NCBI RefSeq assembly: GCF_023558375.1
Contig: NZ_CP083762.1
Location: forward strand, 212,273 to 276,272
Reading direction: 5' to 3'
Length of the DNA stretch: 64,000 nucleotides
Source of the DNA: Chroococcidiopsis sp. CCMEE 29
Lineage (GTDB): Bacteria > Cyanobacteriota > Cyanobacteriia > Cyanobacteriales > Chroococcidiopsidaceae
The notes beneath the pieces are model-generated. The model was given only the letters and a program-made list of their open reading frames with translations. It ran no database searches and had not been told where the DNA came from. Shown here in pieces: positions 44,599 through 52,412 of the stretch. The position numbers and the translations under genes are program-made. Each line of letters starts with the position of its first letter. Position 1 is the stretch's first letter.

Positions 44599-45458
44599 GA
44601 GGATGTTTGGAAAGTATAAGCTGCTACGCTAACCGCCTGACCATCAGCCGAACCATGGCAGCATAAATAAAAGCTTCTGAGCTGGTAGGTAAGACTTCAT
44701 AGTCAATGGTTAATCGCCTGTAACGCACAAGCCATGCCAGAGTGCGCTCAACTATCCACCGCCAAGGCAACACTTGAAAGCCTTTGTTCTGCTTGCGCTT
44801 GACCACTTCCCAATTCAATTGATAATCCTCTTTAATTGAGGCAATGAAATCAGCACCGTCATAGCCTCCGTCTGAGAAGATCTTGCTAAGGCGGGGAAAT
44901 TTCGCTTCAACCTTCTCCAACAGCAAGATCGCTCCAGCTCTCTCAGACAAGTTGGCGGCGCTGACGACGACTTGCAACAACAACCCTAATGTGTCAACCA
45001 AGATGTGACGCTTGTGTCCCTTGACCAACTTACCGCCGTCATAACCAACTTCCTGTGCTACCTCAGTAGTTTTGACCGACTGGCTATCGACAATCGCTGC
45101 ACTCGGAGTTGGCTCTCGCCCTCGTGAAGAGCGCACCTTTTCCCGCAGAACCTGGTTGATTTGCTGCCAAACTCCATCCCGGCGCCACAGCCGAAAATAG
45201 TAGTAAACTGTAGCCCAAGGTGGTAAGTCATGAGGTAGCAAGCGCCAAGCGCAACCACTGGCAAGGATATAGAAGATCGCGTTGACAATCTCACGGATAT
45301 TGACTGTGCGAGGACGACCACTAGCTTTAGGTGCTGGAATGAGTGGTTTGAGGATGTGCCATTGCCGCTCGCTGAGGTCAGTAGGATAAAGTTTTCGAGC
45401 CATCACTCCTGTAATCTAAATACACAGAAGTTCGATTCTATACTTTTCAAACATCCTC
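44599..45458 (-). mobile_element. IS5-family element, intact
   Basis: Ends GAGGATGTTTGGAAAGTATA and the complement of GAGGATGTTTGAAAAGTATA are flanked by TA at both sides. 860 bp with one complete transposase. Confidence 0.9.
44624..45406 (-). CDS. IS5-family transposase
   Basis: The 260-residue intact transposase has N-terminal DUF4096-like domain ([23 protein letters not shown]...RLLPHDLPPWATVYYYFRLWRRDGVW). The DDE domain has AAIVDSQSVKTTE, IFSDGGYDGADF and WIVERTLAWLVRYRRLTIDYE. It is the best-preserved IS5 in the window. ATG 45403 is an alternative start. Confidence 0.95.
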   Translation of the reverse strand: MMARKLYPTDLSERQWHILKPLIPAPKASGRPRTVNIREIVNAIFYILASGCAWRLLPHDLPPWATVYYYFRLWRRDGVWQQINQVLREKVRSSRGREPTPSAAIVDSQSVKTTEVAQEVGYDGGKLVKGHKRHILVDTLGLLLQVVVSAANLSERAGAILLLEKVEAKFPRLSKIFSDGGYDGADFIASIKEDYQLNWEVVKRKQNKGFQVLPWRWIVERTLAWLVRYRRLTIDYEVLPTSSEAFIYAAMVRLMVRRLA

Positions 45459-45477
45459 TAAATATCTAAGCAGGCTG

Positions 45478-45726
45478 ATGAGCGCGATTGCCTTCGGCAA
45501 CAGCGAAGCTCTCGTGCTTAAGTCGAAGTCATTCTTATCTTACGCTTGGAAAACGATATCAACTCCCGTCTCTGACGAACCGCAAGTCCGGCAGCGATGC
45601 GATCGTTCTGGTCAGATTTATTGGCAGGTCTATGATCCAGCAACGAATCGCTCTGCTAGATTGAGTTCTGAGCAAGAGGTCAGGCAATGGTTAGAGCAAC
45701 GATTCTATCAGCATCGTAACCTTTAA
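45478..45726 (+). CDS. Small cyanobacterial hypothetical protein
   Basis: The C-terminal ~55 residues (PQVRQRCDRSGQIYWQVYDP, then ATNRSARLSSEQEVRQWLEQRFY) match a small conserved cyanobacterial protein type (W-x-YDP-T-RS----SEQEVR-W-EQ--Y). The first ~27 residues look unrelated, so the native start may have been lost to the IS5 insertion 20 bp upstream. Function unknown. Confidence 0.5.
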   Translation: MSAIAFGNSEALVLKSKSFLSYAWKTISTPVSDEPQVRQRCDRSGQIYWQVYDPATNRSARLSSEQEVRQWLEQRFYQHRNL

Positions 45727-45732
45727 TGCTGT

Positions 45733-45761
45733 GCAGGGAGTTAGGGGTAGAAGCTCCCTGC
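45733..45761. terminator. Hairpin between converging genes
   Basis: GCAGGGAG at 45733 pairs with CTCCCTGC ending 45761 (8-bp stem, 13-nt loop). There is no U-tract. It lies between converging genes and may be a bidirectional end signal. Confidence 0.35.
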
Positions 45762-45875
45762 CAATTCACAAGTCAGTTGCCAAAACCCCCTTTTTTGAAA
45801 TCGCAGACACTAATGACTCACGGCATCTTGATAAGTTTTGAGCAGGTCAAAAGTCCTAATCAAGTCCAAGATAAA

Positions 45876-46607
45876 TCACATCCCAGTAACCTCACTATTC
45901 TGGACAACTTTGTGATAGTGGCATGAGAGCAGTTCAAGGAAACAGTACATCACTCCCTGTATCGTTGCAAAATTCTTATTCGCGGAAAGCATCTCCTCGG
46001 AACTCTGAACATACTTCCCTGCAACTAATTCTGATGCACTATTCTCAATCATTTGCCGTACACCTTGCCGATCAACTTCCAAGTGAAATTGCAAGCCTAG
46101 CACCTTATTGCCGTAGAGGAATGCTTGATTGGCACAGCCCTCACTGTAGGTAAGACGGATGGCTTTCTCTGGCAACTCAAACGTATCCCCGTGCCAATGA
46201 AAAACGGTCAGTTCTGAGGGTAAGAATTCAAGACCTTTGGATTGCTGAACTGCTTCTACTGTTTTGATTGGAAACCATCCAATTTCTTTGTGTTCACCCG
46301 AATACACTCTTGCACCTAGAGCATCCGCAATCAGTTGTGCTCCCAGACAAATACCAAGCACTAATTTATCTTTCTTGATCGCTTGCTTAATCAACTGTTT
46401 TTCTGCGATTAGCCAGGGGTACTGATCCTCCTCGTAGATATTCATGGGTCCGCCCAAGATGATCAGCCAATCAAAATCATTCACAGTCGGTAAGGGATCG
46501 TCGGCATAGAGTCTGGTGGAGGATACCGAATAGTTTTGATTAGTCATCCAAGTCGAAATGCTGCCCAATTTCTCAAAGGGAACGTGCTGTAAATAGTGAA
46601 TTCTCAT
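45876..46607 (-). CDS. Class I glutamine amidotransferase-like protein
   Basis: The 243-residue GATase1 has LIILGGPMNIYEEDQYPWL, nucleophile Cys in LVLGICLGAQLIADALGARVY and the His of FHLEVD. Members hydrolyse glutamine or gamma-glutamyl compounds, or are GMP-synthase-like. It overlaps the XRE-cupin regulator by 4 bp and so forms an operon with it. Regulator-linked amidotransferases are often in polyamine or amine catabolism, which is only a suggestion here. Confidence 0.9.
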   Translation of the reverse strand: MRIHYLQHVPFEKLGSISTWMTNQNYSVSSTRLYADDPLPTVNDFDWLIILGGPMNIYEEDQYPWLIAEKQLIKQAIKKDKLVLGICLGAQLIADALGARVYSGEHKEIGWFPIKTVEAVQQSKGLEFLPSELTVFHWHGDTFELPEKAIRLTYSEGCANQAFLYGNKVLGLQFHLEVDRQGVRQMIENSASELVAGKYVQSSEEMLSANKNFATIQGVMYCFLELLSCHYHKVVQNSEVTGM

Positions 46608-47248
46608 GATTGTTTCTCGGAGAGGTAACTTTTCAATAAAGAGCGTGTGGGCGTACAGGCAACCAGAAGAATCTCAGCGTCTTGCTCTCCGGTTGCAGAG
46701 ATATCGTGTGGGAGAAACGCATCAAAATGAGCCGCGTCGCCCGGATTGAGTAAAAACTGCTCGTCTACTAGCGTCAGGATTAACTGACCGGAGAGAACAT
46801 AGAGCCACTCTTCACCGCTATGCTGATAGTGATGGTTTCCTTGTCGATCGACAGGTACGATCACTCGGAGTGGATGCAAATCAGCGAGATGGTTTCCGCC
46901 AGCGAGGGAAGTGTAGCGCAGCCCATTGCCTTCTTGAAGCAGACGACCGCCTGCGCGAATTACAACGCCCGCAGAAGCTTTTCGTTCTGAAGCCACTGAC
47001 TTTGAGTTTTCTGAAGTTGAGCTAAATAGGTCGGGCAGTGAAACTCCATATACCCGTGCCAAGTTAAACAGAACTGCCAGTGAGGGCTGTCGTTCACCAC
47101 ATTCTAAGCGTGACAAATATGCCTCAGACACATCTGCTTGTTGGCTCAGCTCGCTTAAAGTCCAACCCCGTTCAGTTCTTAAAGTCCGTAACTGTTGTCC
47201 TAGTTTGGTTAATTCAGACTTGAGAAGGGTGTCGATCGAATTCTCCAT
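46604..47248 (-). CDS. XRE regulator with cupin sensor
   Basis: The 214-residue protein has an N-terminal helix-turn-helix (LRTLRTERGWTLSELSQQADVSEAYLSRLECGERQPSLAVLFNLARVYGVSLPDLF). A C-terminal cupin (HYQHSGEEWLYVLSGQLILTLVDEQFLLNPGDAAHFDAFLPHDI) follows. ATG 47248 was chosen from domain position. A 20-bp motif upstream (47280-47299) recurs inverted at the MOSC-side promoter (47431-47450), marking likely binding sites. Confidence 0.9.
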   Translation of the reverse strand: MENSIDTLLKSELTKLGQQLRTLRTERGWTLSELSQQADVSEAYLSRLECGERQPSLAVLFNLARVYGVSLPDLFSSTSENSKSVASERKASAGVVIRAGGRLLQEGNGLRYTSLAGGNHLADLHPLRVIVPVDRQGNHHYQHSGEEWLYVLSGQLILTLVDEQFLLNPGDAAHFDAFLPHDISATGEQDAEILLVACTPTRSLLKSYLSEKQS

Positions 47249-47279
47249 AAGTTTTCTGTTAAGCAACTTAGTTTATTGT

Positions 47280-47299
47280 ATTGCCTGCCAGTCAAGTTA
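47280..47299 (-). promoter_or_regulatory. XRE operator, xre side
   Basis: Read on the minus strand it is TAACTTGACTGGCAGGCAAT, 18 of 20 bases the same as 47431-47450. It lies 32 bp upstream of the xre start. Confidence 0.55.
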
Positions 47300-47430
47300 G
47301 CAATTTTTAATAGGAACCCCTTCTGCAATCATTTGCCATCCTTTTAAGTCCCTATTTGTCTGCTTTTCATCGCTTTAATTGCTCTAATTAGCTGAAACTT
47401 GAAGCTGAAAACTAGCTTTAAGCAGAAAAG

Positions 47431-47463
47431 TAACTTGACGGACAGGCAATCTGTTTGTATAGT
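47431..47463 (+). promoter_or_regulatory. Promoter with XRE operator, MOSC side
   Basis: TAACTTGACGGACAGGCAAT contains a -35 (TTGACG). After a 17-bp spacer comes TATAGT (-10, 47458-47463). The motif is the inverted partner of 47280-47299. Confidence 0.6.
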
Positions 47464-47528
47464 TTAGGTATCTTGATCATTTAGATGCGAATACCAGGGA
47501 CAAAACGGGAGAGCATCGATGGTCATGA

Positions 47529-47684
47529 ACTGGGTCTGAAGCAGCCTTTGTACGCTCTGATGTTTTCAATGATGGGGCGAAGGACTATCTAGCAGGAACA
47601 TCTATTTGTAATCCGATTGGCTCATCCCACATTCCTCAGTCGAAAACAGGTTGTACCTTATTTGTGTTTTACTTGGAGGGCTAA
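47529..47684 (+). pseudogene. ChrR-like cupin, C-terminal relic
   Basis: In frame up to TAA 47682-47684: DVFNDGAKDYLAGTSICNPI, GSSHIPQSKTGCTLFVFYLEG. This is the end of an anti-sigma ChrR/cupin protein (AGT---NP-GSSH-P-S--GC-LFV). No start codon is in frame. Its stop codon abuts the MOSC ATG, so the two may once have been translationally coupled. Confidence 0.55.
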
Positions 47685-48389
47685 ATGGTCGCCCAGATTC
47701 TTTCGATTCAGGTTGGACTGCCCAAATTGCTTGGTGTTGAAAATGCGCTAGATCCAATGGATCGTCCCTGGTCTACTGGATTCTTCAAAGAACCGGTTCA
47801 AGGAAGAATCTGGCTTGGAAGCACCAACTTAGCCGGAGATGGTCAAGCCGATCTTAAACATCATGGCGGTGTTGAGAAAGCAGTGCTGGTGTATGCGGCT
47901 GAACACTATCCCTCTTGGCAAGCACGGTTGAATTTGCCCAATTTCTCCTACGGAGATTTTGGGGAAAATTTTACAGTTACCGATCAAACTGAAGCATCGG
48001 TGTGCATTGGAGATATCTATGACATTGGTGAAGCTCAGGTTCAGGTATCCCAACCTCGCCAGCCGTGCTGGAAATTGTCGCGTCGCTGGCGAATCTGGGA
48101 TTTAGCATTACAAGTTCAATGCACTGGACAGACCGGTTGGTATTTCCGTGTACTGAAAGAAGGCGCGGTTGAGGTAGGTATGGAACTTGTGTTGCGCGAT
48201 CGCCCTTTTCCACAGTGGACGATCGCACGGGCAAACCAAATCATGCATCACGATTTGAACAACCGAGAAGCAGCGGCGGAGCTGGCAAATTGTCCCTTGT
48301 TAGCACCGAATTGGCAACGCACTTTGCTCAATCGTGCCGCTAAAAATATCAATCCTGATTCCACCCCTCGACTTTGGGGTGAGAACTAG
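47685..48389 (+). CDS. MOSC domain protein (YiiM-like)
   Basis: The 234-residue MOSC protein has LAGDGQADLKHHGGVEKAVLVYAAEHY, FGENFTVTDQTEASVCIGDIYDIGEAQVQVSQPRQPCWKLS with the conserved cysteine, and a C-terminal helical tail. YiiM-type proteins reduce N-hydroxylated bases and amines using molybdenum cofactor. The promoter at 47435-47463 carries the XRE-cupin operator, so regulation by the divergent regulator is likely. Confidence 0.9.
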   Translation: MVAQILSIQVGLPKLLGVENALDPMDRPWSTGFFKEPVQGRIWLGSTNLAGDGQADLKHHGGVEKAVLVYAAEHYPSWQARLNLPNFSYGDFGENFTVTDQTEASVCIGDIYDIGEAQVQVSQPRQPCWKLSRRWRIWDLALQVQCTGQTGWYFRVLKEGAVEVGMELVLRDRPFPQWTIARANQIMHHDLNNREAAAELANCPLLAPNWQRTLLNRAAKNINPDSTPRLWGEN

Positions 48390-48568
48390 CAACAACGATT
48401 GTGAAAGTAAAAGATTGTGAGGAGTTCAGAACTGTTCGCGTTTGGTTTGCGATCGCTCTTTGTACTTCCTAATAACAAAAGAGCGAAACGCAACAATAGC
48501 AGGGCTTTTAGCTTTTGTTTCTAGACAAAAGAGATAAGCATCTAGGCAAAGATTCTTTCACAACTCTC

Positions 48569-48614
48569 TTGACAGACTGCTGACAGAAGTGTAATTATTT
48601 AGGAGTCCTAAATA
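48569..48614 (+). promoter_or_regulatory. Promoter and palindromic operator of the globin operon
   Basis: TTGACA (48569-48574), 17-bp spacer, TAATTA (48592-48597). The perfect 19-bp palindrome TATTTAGGAGTCCTAAATA (48596-48614) overlaps the -10 and start site. That position suits a repressor, and the MarR regulator encoded at the operon end is a candidate. Confidence 0.65.
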
Positions 48615-48723
48615 AATTGCAGTTATGGCTTTCCTCTACTAATGCCTTGATCAGCCAATTCTTAAAGCACTCTGTCAAACATCATCCGCATCCACTACTC
48701 ACTAATTACAAGGAGATTGATCA

Positions 48724-49305
48724 ATGAACGCGATCGCAGGTTACACCTTTGGAACTGAACAAACCGCTCATTCACCGTTGACACTCAACGACTTGAAACT
48801 GCTCAAACAGACCGTTTTGTCTACAGATGAAGATGAGAAATATCTGCGGATGGCAGGAGAAGTTTTAGAAGACCAAATTGCTGCGGTATTAGAGGTTTGG
48901 TACGGCTTTGTTGCTGCTAACTCTCATCTAGTTTATTACTTCAGCAATGCAGGGCAGCCAAACTTTGACTACTTAACTGCTGTTCGCAAACGCTTCGCTC
49001 AATGGATTCTAGACACCTGTAACCGATCGTATGACCAGGATTGGTTGAACTATCAGCAGGAAATCGGTCTGCGCCACACTTACGCCAAGAAAAACCAGAC
49101 CGATCGGGTTGAAGCTGCTCCTCATATCGGAATGCGGTACATGATTGCCTTTATCTACCCGATCGCAGCCACCATCAAGCCATTTCTGTCAAACAAAGGA
49201 CACAGCGCGGAAGACGTTGAAAACATGTATCAAGCCTGGTTCAAATCAATCACTCTACAGGTGACGCTTTGGTGTGCTCCCTATGCTAAAGATGCCTATT
49301 TCTAA
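48724..49305 (+). CDS. Protoglobin domain protein
   Basis: The 193-residue protein has a globin-sensor/protoglobin fold: TLNDLKLLKQTVLSTDEDEKYLRMAGEVLEDQIAAVLEVWYGFV. The proximal heme histidine is probably His118 in QEIGLRHTYAKKN. It is a single-domain form with no transducer or cyclase module, so it acts as a gas-binding or NO/O2-chemistry protein rather than a linked sensor. AAGGAG precedes ATG 48724. First gene of the nitrogen-oxide-type operon. Confidence 0.88.
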   Translation: MNAIAGYTFGTEQTAHSPLTLNDLKLLKQTVLSTDEDEKYLRMAGEVLEDQIAAVLEVWYGFVAANSHLVYYFSNAGQPNFDYLTAVRKRFAQWILDTCNRSYDQDWLNYQQEIGLRHTYAKKNQTDRVEAAPHIGMRYMIAFIYPIAATIKPFLSNKGHSAEDVENMYQAWFKSITLQVTLWCAPYAKDAYF

Positions 49306-49318
49306 TCTGGAGGGACTC

Positions 49319-49438
49319 ATGGAATTTGTTGGTGTTTTTCTAGTTTTCACACTGTCAGTCTTCAGTGTTGTCGTGCTGGCGATGGGATTGTTTTTCTTAC
49401 AGCTTTGTTGGTCTTGGCATCACGCTTACTTTCGATAA
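49319..49438 (+). CDS. 39-residue single-helix membrane peptide
   Basis: GGAGGG lies six bases before ATG 49319. The product starts MEFVGVFLVFTLSVFSVVVL and ends LCWSWHHAYFR: one hydrophobic helix of ~30 residues and a short tail with two histidines, two tryptophans and an arginine. It starts 13 bp after the protoglobin stop, so the pair is probably co-translated. Such peptides often tune a membrane transporter or enzyme. No homologue is known to me. Confidence 0.65.
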   Translation: MEFVGVFLVFTLSVFSVVVLAMGLFFLQLCWSWHHAYFR

Positions 49439-49505
49439 AGAATTCACCATTAACAATGATCTCTCGAAGTCGCCTCACTTTTGTCTTTGAGGTTATTTAC
49501 CGCTA
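49431..49505 (+). repeat. Non-coding block duplicated at 57.5 kb
   Basis: From the end of the small peptide gene onward, ~70 bp (TTCGATAAAGA..., ending CCTCACTTTTGTCTTTGAGG) recurs with scattered differences at 57519-57597. The CCTCA...TGAGG stem is conserved. It may be a weak terminator or structured element. Confidence 0.5.
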
Positions 49506-49653
49506 ATAGTGAACAATCAACTGCATTTCACCGGAATTGTTACCTCTCCACACTACGCAAAGGCATCAACATCGTGATGTCTTGACGGCAGTATCGCATT
49601 TTCTAACTACTTCCATTCGCTTCAGATCTTAATTCATACAACAAGAGGTTGTG

Positions 49654-50448
49654 ATGAAACGTTTTCTCATTGCTTTACTTAGTATCAGTTTAAGCCTCAC
49701 GTTGGCACTGTTTTATTCCAGTCTTAAAGCTGATGCCCGTTCTACAACTCAATCTACAACAACAGTTGCACAGTCGTCTGCTCAAGTTGTGCCAACTCCA
49801 AAGTCACCGGATCTAGAAATTTTGGGCACTAGCGTTCGTTATCTCAAAGATGCAGATTTACTTATTTTTGAGCAAACTGTAAAAGGAACGGCTGGCAAAA
49901 CATTGCCCCAACCTAAGGGTAGCGTTGATGGCGCACCTGTGCTAGGCTACGTCTTTCCAACGACTCTAAAACCCGAAGATGCTGGATTTGGGAAGGTCGA
50001 AGGGATTTTGGCACTAGCAGTTACGTCTCATCCAGACTTCGATGATACGCCACTGTGGGATGAGAACAACAACTCGAACTATGCCGATGATGGCATCATT
50101 TTTCATAGTCATTGGGTCGTACTGGTCAAGGACGATCGCGTCCCCGGTAGCTTATCGGTCAAACAGTTCGACAAAACTGACAAAACTGTTGTGCTTCCAC
50201 CTACCAATCCTGGTATGCCAATGTATTTTGATTCCCCTGGTTTCCCTGTTTTGCTAAAAGGTAACAAGCTCAGTGTTTTGGTTCCAGCTCAACGCATTCA
50301 ATCTAAAACAAAGTTCAAGTTTGATGGCGTTGTTGCTTATATGCAGGTGAATGCCACAAACAAAAGTCTCCCTATGGTTGGGGTCTATCAAGCATACAGC
50401 GTTAGTTCAGGGGATTTAAGTCTTCCCTACAGCGTGCAACCTCAGTAA
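49654..50448 (+). CDS. Exported protein of unknown function
   Basis: The 264-residue protein has a signal peptide (KRFLIALLSISLSLTLALFYSSLKADA), a short Ser/Thr/Gln linker, and a mature domain with DLEILGTSVRYLKDADLLIFEQTVKGTAG, HPDFDDTPLWDENNNSNYADDGIIFHSHWVVLVKDDR and PVLLKGNKLSVLVPAQ. Clustered Asp/Asn/His residues could bind a metal. No family is recognised. It starts 215 bp after the membrane peptide and 13 bp before the globin gene, so a periplasmic role in the same process is inferred. Confidence 0.75.
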   Translation: MKRFLIALLSISLSLTLALFYSSLKADARSTTQSTTTVAQSSAQVVPTPKSPDLEILGTSVRYLKDADLLIFEQTVKGTAGKTLPQPKGSVDGAPVLGYVFPTTLKPEDAGFGKVEGILALAVTSHPDFDDTPLWDENNNSNYADDGIIFHSHWVVLVKDDRVPGSLSVKQFDKTDKTVVLPPTNPGMPMYFDSPGFPVLLKGNKLSVLVPAQRIQSKTKFKFDGVVAYMQVNATNKSLPMVGVYQAYSVSSGDLSLPYSVQPQ

Positions 50449-50461
50449 CGGAGAAAATTAA

Positions 50462-50899
50462 ATGGCTCTCAATGTTGAATTGCTAGAAAGCAGCTTTGCT
50501 CAAATTAAAGTGAATAGCTCGAAGGTGACTAAACAGTTCTACACAGTGCTATTTACGGACTATCCAGAAGTCCAGCCTTTGTTTGCTAATACTAACATGG
50601 AAAAGCAGCGCAAACAACTGTTTCAATCTCTCGTCTTTACCGTCAATAACCTGGGTAAACCCGATGTCTTAAGCAATACATTGAGAAGCTTGGGCACTCG
50701 ACACGCTTGGTACGGTGTATTGCCGCAACATTACCCAATGGTGGGCAGTAGCTTGCTGAAAGCTTTTGAGGTAAGTCTGGGCACAGCCTGGACTCCTGAC
50801 GTGCAACAAGCGTGGACAGAGGCGTATGAAGTTGTGGCTCAATTAATGCTGGAAGGTACAGACTACTCACCAGAACGGCTGGTACCGATCGTGAAATAG
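50462..50899 (+). CDS. Single-domain globin (flavohemoglobin-type)
   Basis: The 145-residue globin starts LLESSFAQIKVNSSKVTKQFYTVLFTDYPEVQPLFANTNMEKQRKQL, with proximal F8 His81 in LGTRHAWYGVLPQHYPMVG and a G/H helix region (AWTPDVQQAWTEAYEVVAQLMLEG). It resembles the heme domain of flavohemoglobins but lacks the FAD/NAD reductase part. It could bind O2 or NO with a separate reductase. 13 bp after the exported protein. Confidence 0.92.
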   Translation: MALNVELLESSFAQIKVNSSKVTKQFYTVLFTDYPEVQPLFANTNMEKQRKQLFQSLVFTVNNLGKPDVLSNTLRSLGTRHAWYGVLPQHYPMVGSSLLKAFEVSLGTAWTPDVQQAWTEAYEVVAQLMLEGTDYSPERLVPIVK

Positions 50900-50972
50900 C
50901 AGTGTAGTAAATTTAGTTGTTTACCAAATTTACTGCCTTTGATCGTTCTTACAACTAACAGGAGAACAAACA

Positions 50973-51224
50973 ATGGATACAATTGCACTGGTTCCTAACA
51001 ACTCGCTGATTACCGAAACACCTGAGGAAGGACGGCAATTAGCCGTGAAACTGGCGCGACTGATTATCAAGCTGACTCAACCCGATGAAGAGAAGCGCAA
51101 ACAGCTACGAGAGGTCTATGGTAACGATGCCATGATGTTGATTGCCATAGGACAAACGGTTGCTACTGAGTTTGCCACGATCGCGGCTGCTAACAACTAT
51201 TGGAAGGAGGTAAGCAATGGATGA
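50973..51224 (+). CDS. Hypothetical 83-residue protein
   Basis: A mostly helical, charged small protein (EEGRQLAVKLARLIIKLTQPDEEKRKQLREVYGNDAMMLIAIGQTVATEFATIAAANNYW). No family is recognised. AGGAG precedes ATG 50973. The stop overlaps the next gene by 8 bp, so it is part of the operon. Confidence 0.65.
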   Translation: MDTIALVPNNSLITETPEEGRQLAVKLARLIIKLTQPDEEKRKQLREVYGNDAMMLIAIGQTVATEFATIAAANNYWKEVSNG

Positions 51225-51456
51225 CTATTGTTTAGTGGACTGTGGTTTTCACGATCAGCTAGAAGCCCTAGCAACGCTGCGGCAAACTTGTCAGATTTCC
51301 TACCGCACTGCAACTGGAGAAATCGTTGAAGTTCAGGATCAGATTGTGGATGTGTATGCTGCGAACCAAGCCGATTTTTTGAAGCTCAAAGACGGAACTG
51401 AGATTCGGCTCGATCTCCTAGTCTCTGTCAACGGCAACCCCACTCGATTTGCTTAG
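51217..51456 (+). CDS. Rof-like Rho-binding antiterminator
   Basis: The 79-residue SH3-like barrel has YCLVDCGFHDQLEALATLRQTCQISYRTATGEIVEVQDQIVDVYAANQADFLKLKDGTEIRLDLLVSVNG. It matches the Rof (YaeO) family with the acidic surface and DGTEIRLD-LVSV ending. Rof inhibits Rho-dependent termination in E. coli. Why it lies in a globin operon is unknown, but control of long-operon read-through is possible. Confidence 0.75.
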   Translation: MDDYCLVDCGFHDQLEALATLRQTCQISYRTATGEIVEVQDQIVDVYAANQADFLKLKDGTEIRLDLLVSVNGNPTRFA

Positions 51457-51466
51457 GAGTAGCATC

Positions 51467-52102
51467 ATGGCAATCCAACTCAAGATCGATCGCGTCCTAC
51501 AAGGTTCATTTGACCTCAAAGCGCTGAATCTTCTGTTTGTATTTCAAGTCAACTGTCCTGGCTGTTTCATCTACGGTTTTCCCCTCGTCAACAAGTTGTA
51601 TTGGAAGTATCGTCAGTTGGGCTTGAATATCTTAGGACTCTCAACAGCTTTTGAGGATTTTGAGTACAACACTGCTGCCAATACAGCGTTGCTTCTAACT
51701 GAGATGAAACTGGTTGGAGCAACTCGGCAAGCGTTAGGAGAATTTTACTCTCAAACGATCGACTTTCCCGTTGCAGTCGATCAACTTACCACAGGTGCAG
51801 CACTCGCAACACCTGAAAAAATTGAGGCTTTAACTGAAACAATCTCTGATTTTGATCGCTTGCCCAAATTAGAGCAAGCAGCACTGCGGCAAAAGGTGAA
51901 CGCTCATTTGCAGCGGCACGCCAAAACATCAGCAACCTTTACGCTGAATCATTTACCAGGGACACCAACCTTTCTTCTGGTTGACCAAAACCTGCAACTG
52001 CTAGATGGATGGTTTGGGCATACGCCTGAGACAGCAGTGATTGAGCGCATCGAGAAACACCTTCGCATCGTTAAAGGAGTGACCCAGAAACTATACAAGT
52101 AA
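51467..52102 (+). CDS. Thioredoxin-fold protein with CPGC motif
   Basis: The 211-residue redoxin-like protein has FVFQVNCPGCFIYGFPLVNKLYWKYRQLGLNILGLSTAFEDFEYNT (Cys30-Pro-Gly-Cys33), a helical insertion (residues ~70-150) and the cis-Pro region LPGTPTFLLVDQNLQLLDGWFG. There is no signal peptide, so it is cytosolic. It could reduce disulfides or nitrosothiols, or pass electrons to a heme protein. Ten bp after the Rof-like gene. Confidence 0.82.
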   Translation: MAIQLKIDRVLQGSFDLKALNLLFVFQVNCPGCFIYGFPLVNKLYWKYRQLGLNILGLSTAFEDFEYNTAANTALLLTEMKLVGATRQALGEFYSQTIDFPVAVDQLTTGAALATPEKIEALTETISDFDRLPKLEQAALRQKVNAHLQRHAKTSATFTLNHLPGTPTFLLVDQNLQLLDGWFGHTPETAVIERIEKHLRIVKGVTQKLYK

Positions 52103-52193
52103 TGTTTTTGTGGGCAACAGCTTGTCACCCGTGCTGCCACTGGCGCAATCGCGCTTAAAGATCCGCCTTTTCATCCGCTTAAACGAGGATGCC

Positions 52194-52412
52194 ATGCTGA
52201 AAACGCTGAAGTTTTGGTACACTATCTGGACTGATTCAGCCTTGCGACCCACTGCCTTAAAAGTGGCTCTCGTTGTCGGATCGTTACTCTTCGCGATCAA
52301 TCATGGCGGTGCTGTGTTGCATGGAGAAATGACCCGTGAACGCTGGTTGATGGGGCTAATCACTTACTTGGTGCCTTATACGGTCAGTATTCATGGACAG
52401 TACTCAACCTGA
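52194..52412 (+). CDS. nrtS: NrtS-type nitrate/nitrite transporter
   Basis: The 72-residue protein has two hydrophobic segments (LKVALVVGSLLFAINHGGAVL; WLMGLITYLVPYTVSIHGQYS) separated by the conserved-looking HGEMTRERW loop. It matches the small NrtS family, characterised in cyanobacteria as bispecific nitrate/nitrite transporters. Family members usually act as pairs or multimers, and only one gene is seen here. It overlaps the MarR gene by 20 bp. Confidence 0.8.
   Translation: MLKTLKFWYTIWTDSALRPTALKVALVVGSLLFAINHGGAVLHGEMTRERWLMGLITYLVPYTVSIHGQYST

Noticed and set aside
44422-44619. 65-residue plus-strand frame
   Set aside because: It spans the inverted-repeat element and runs into the IS5 end; no protein-like features.
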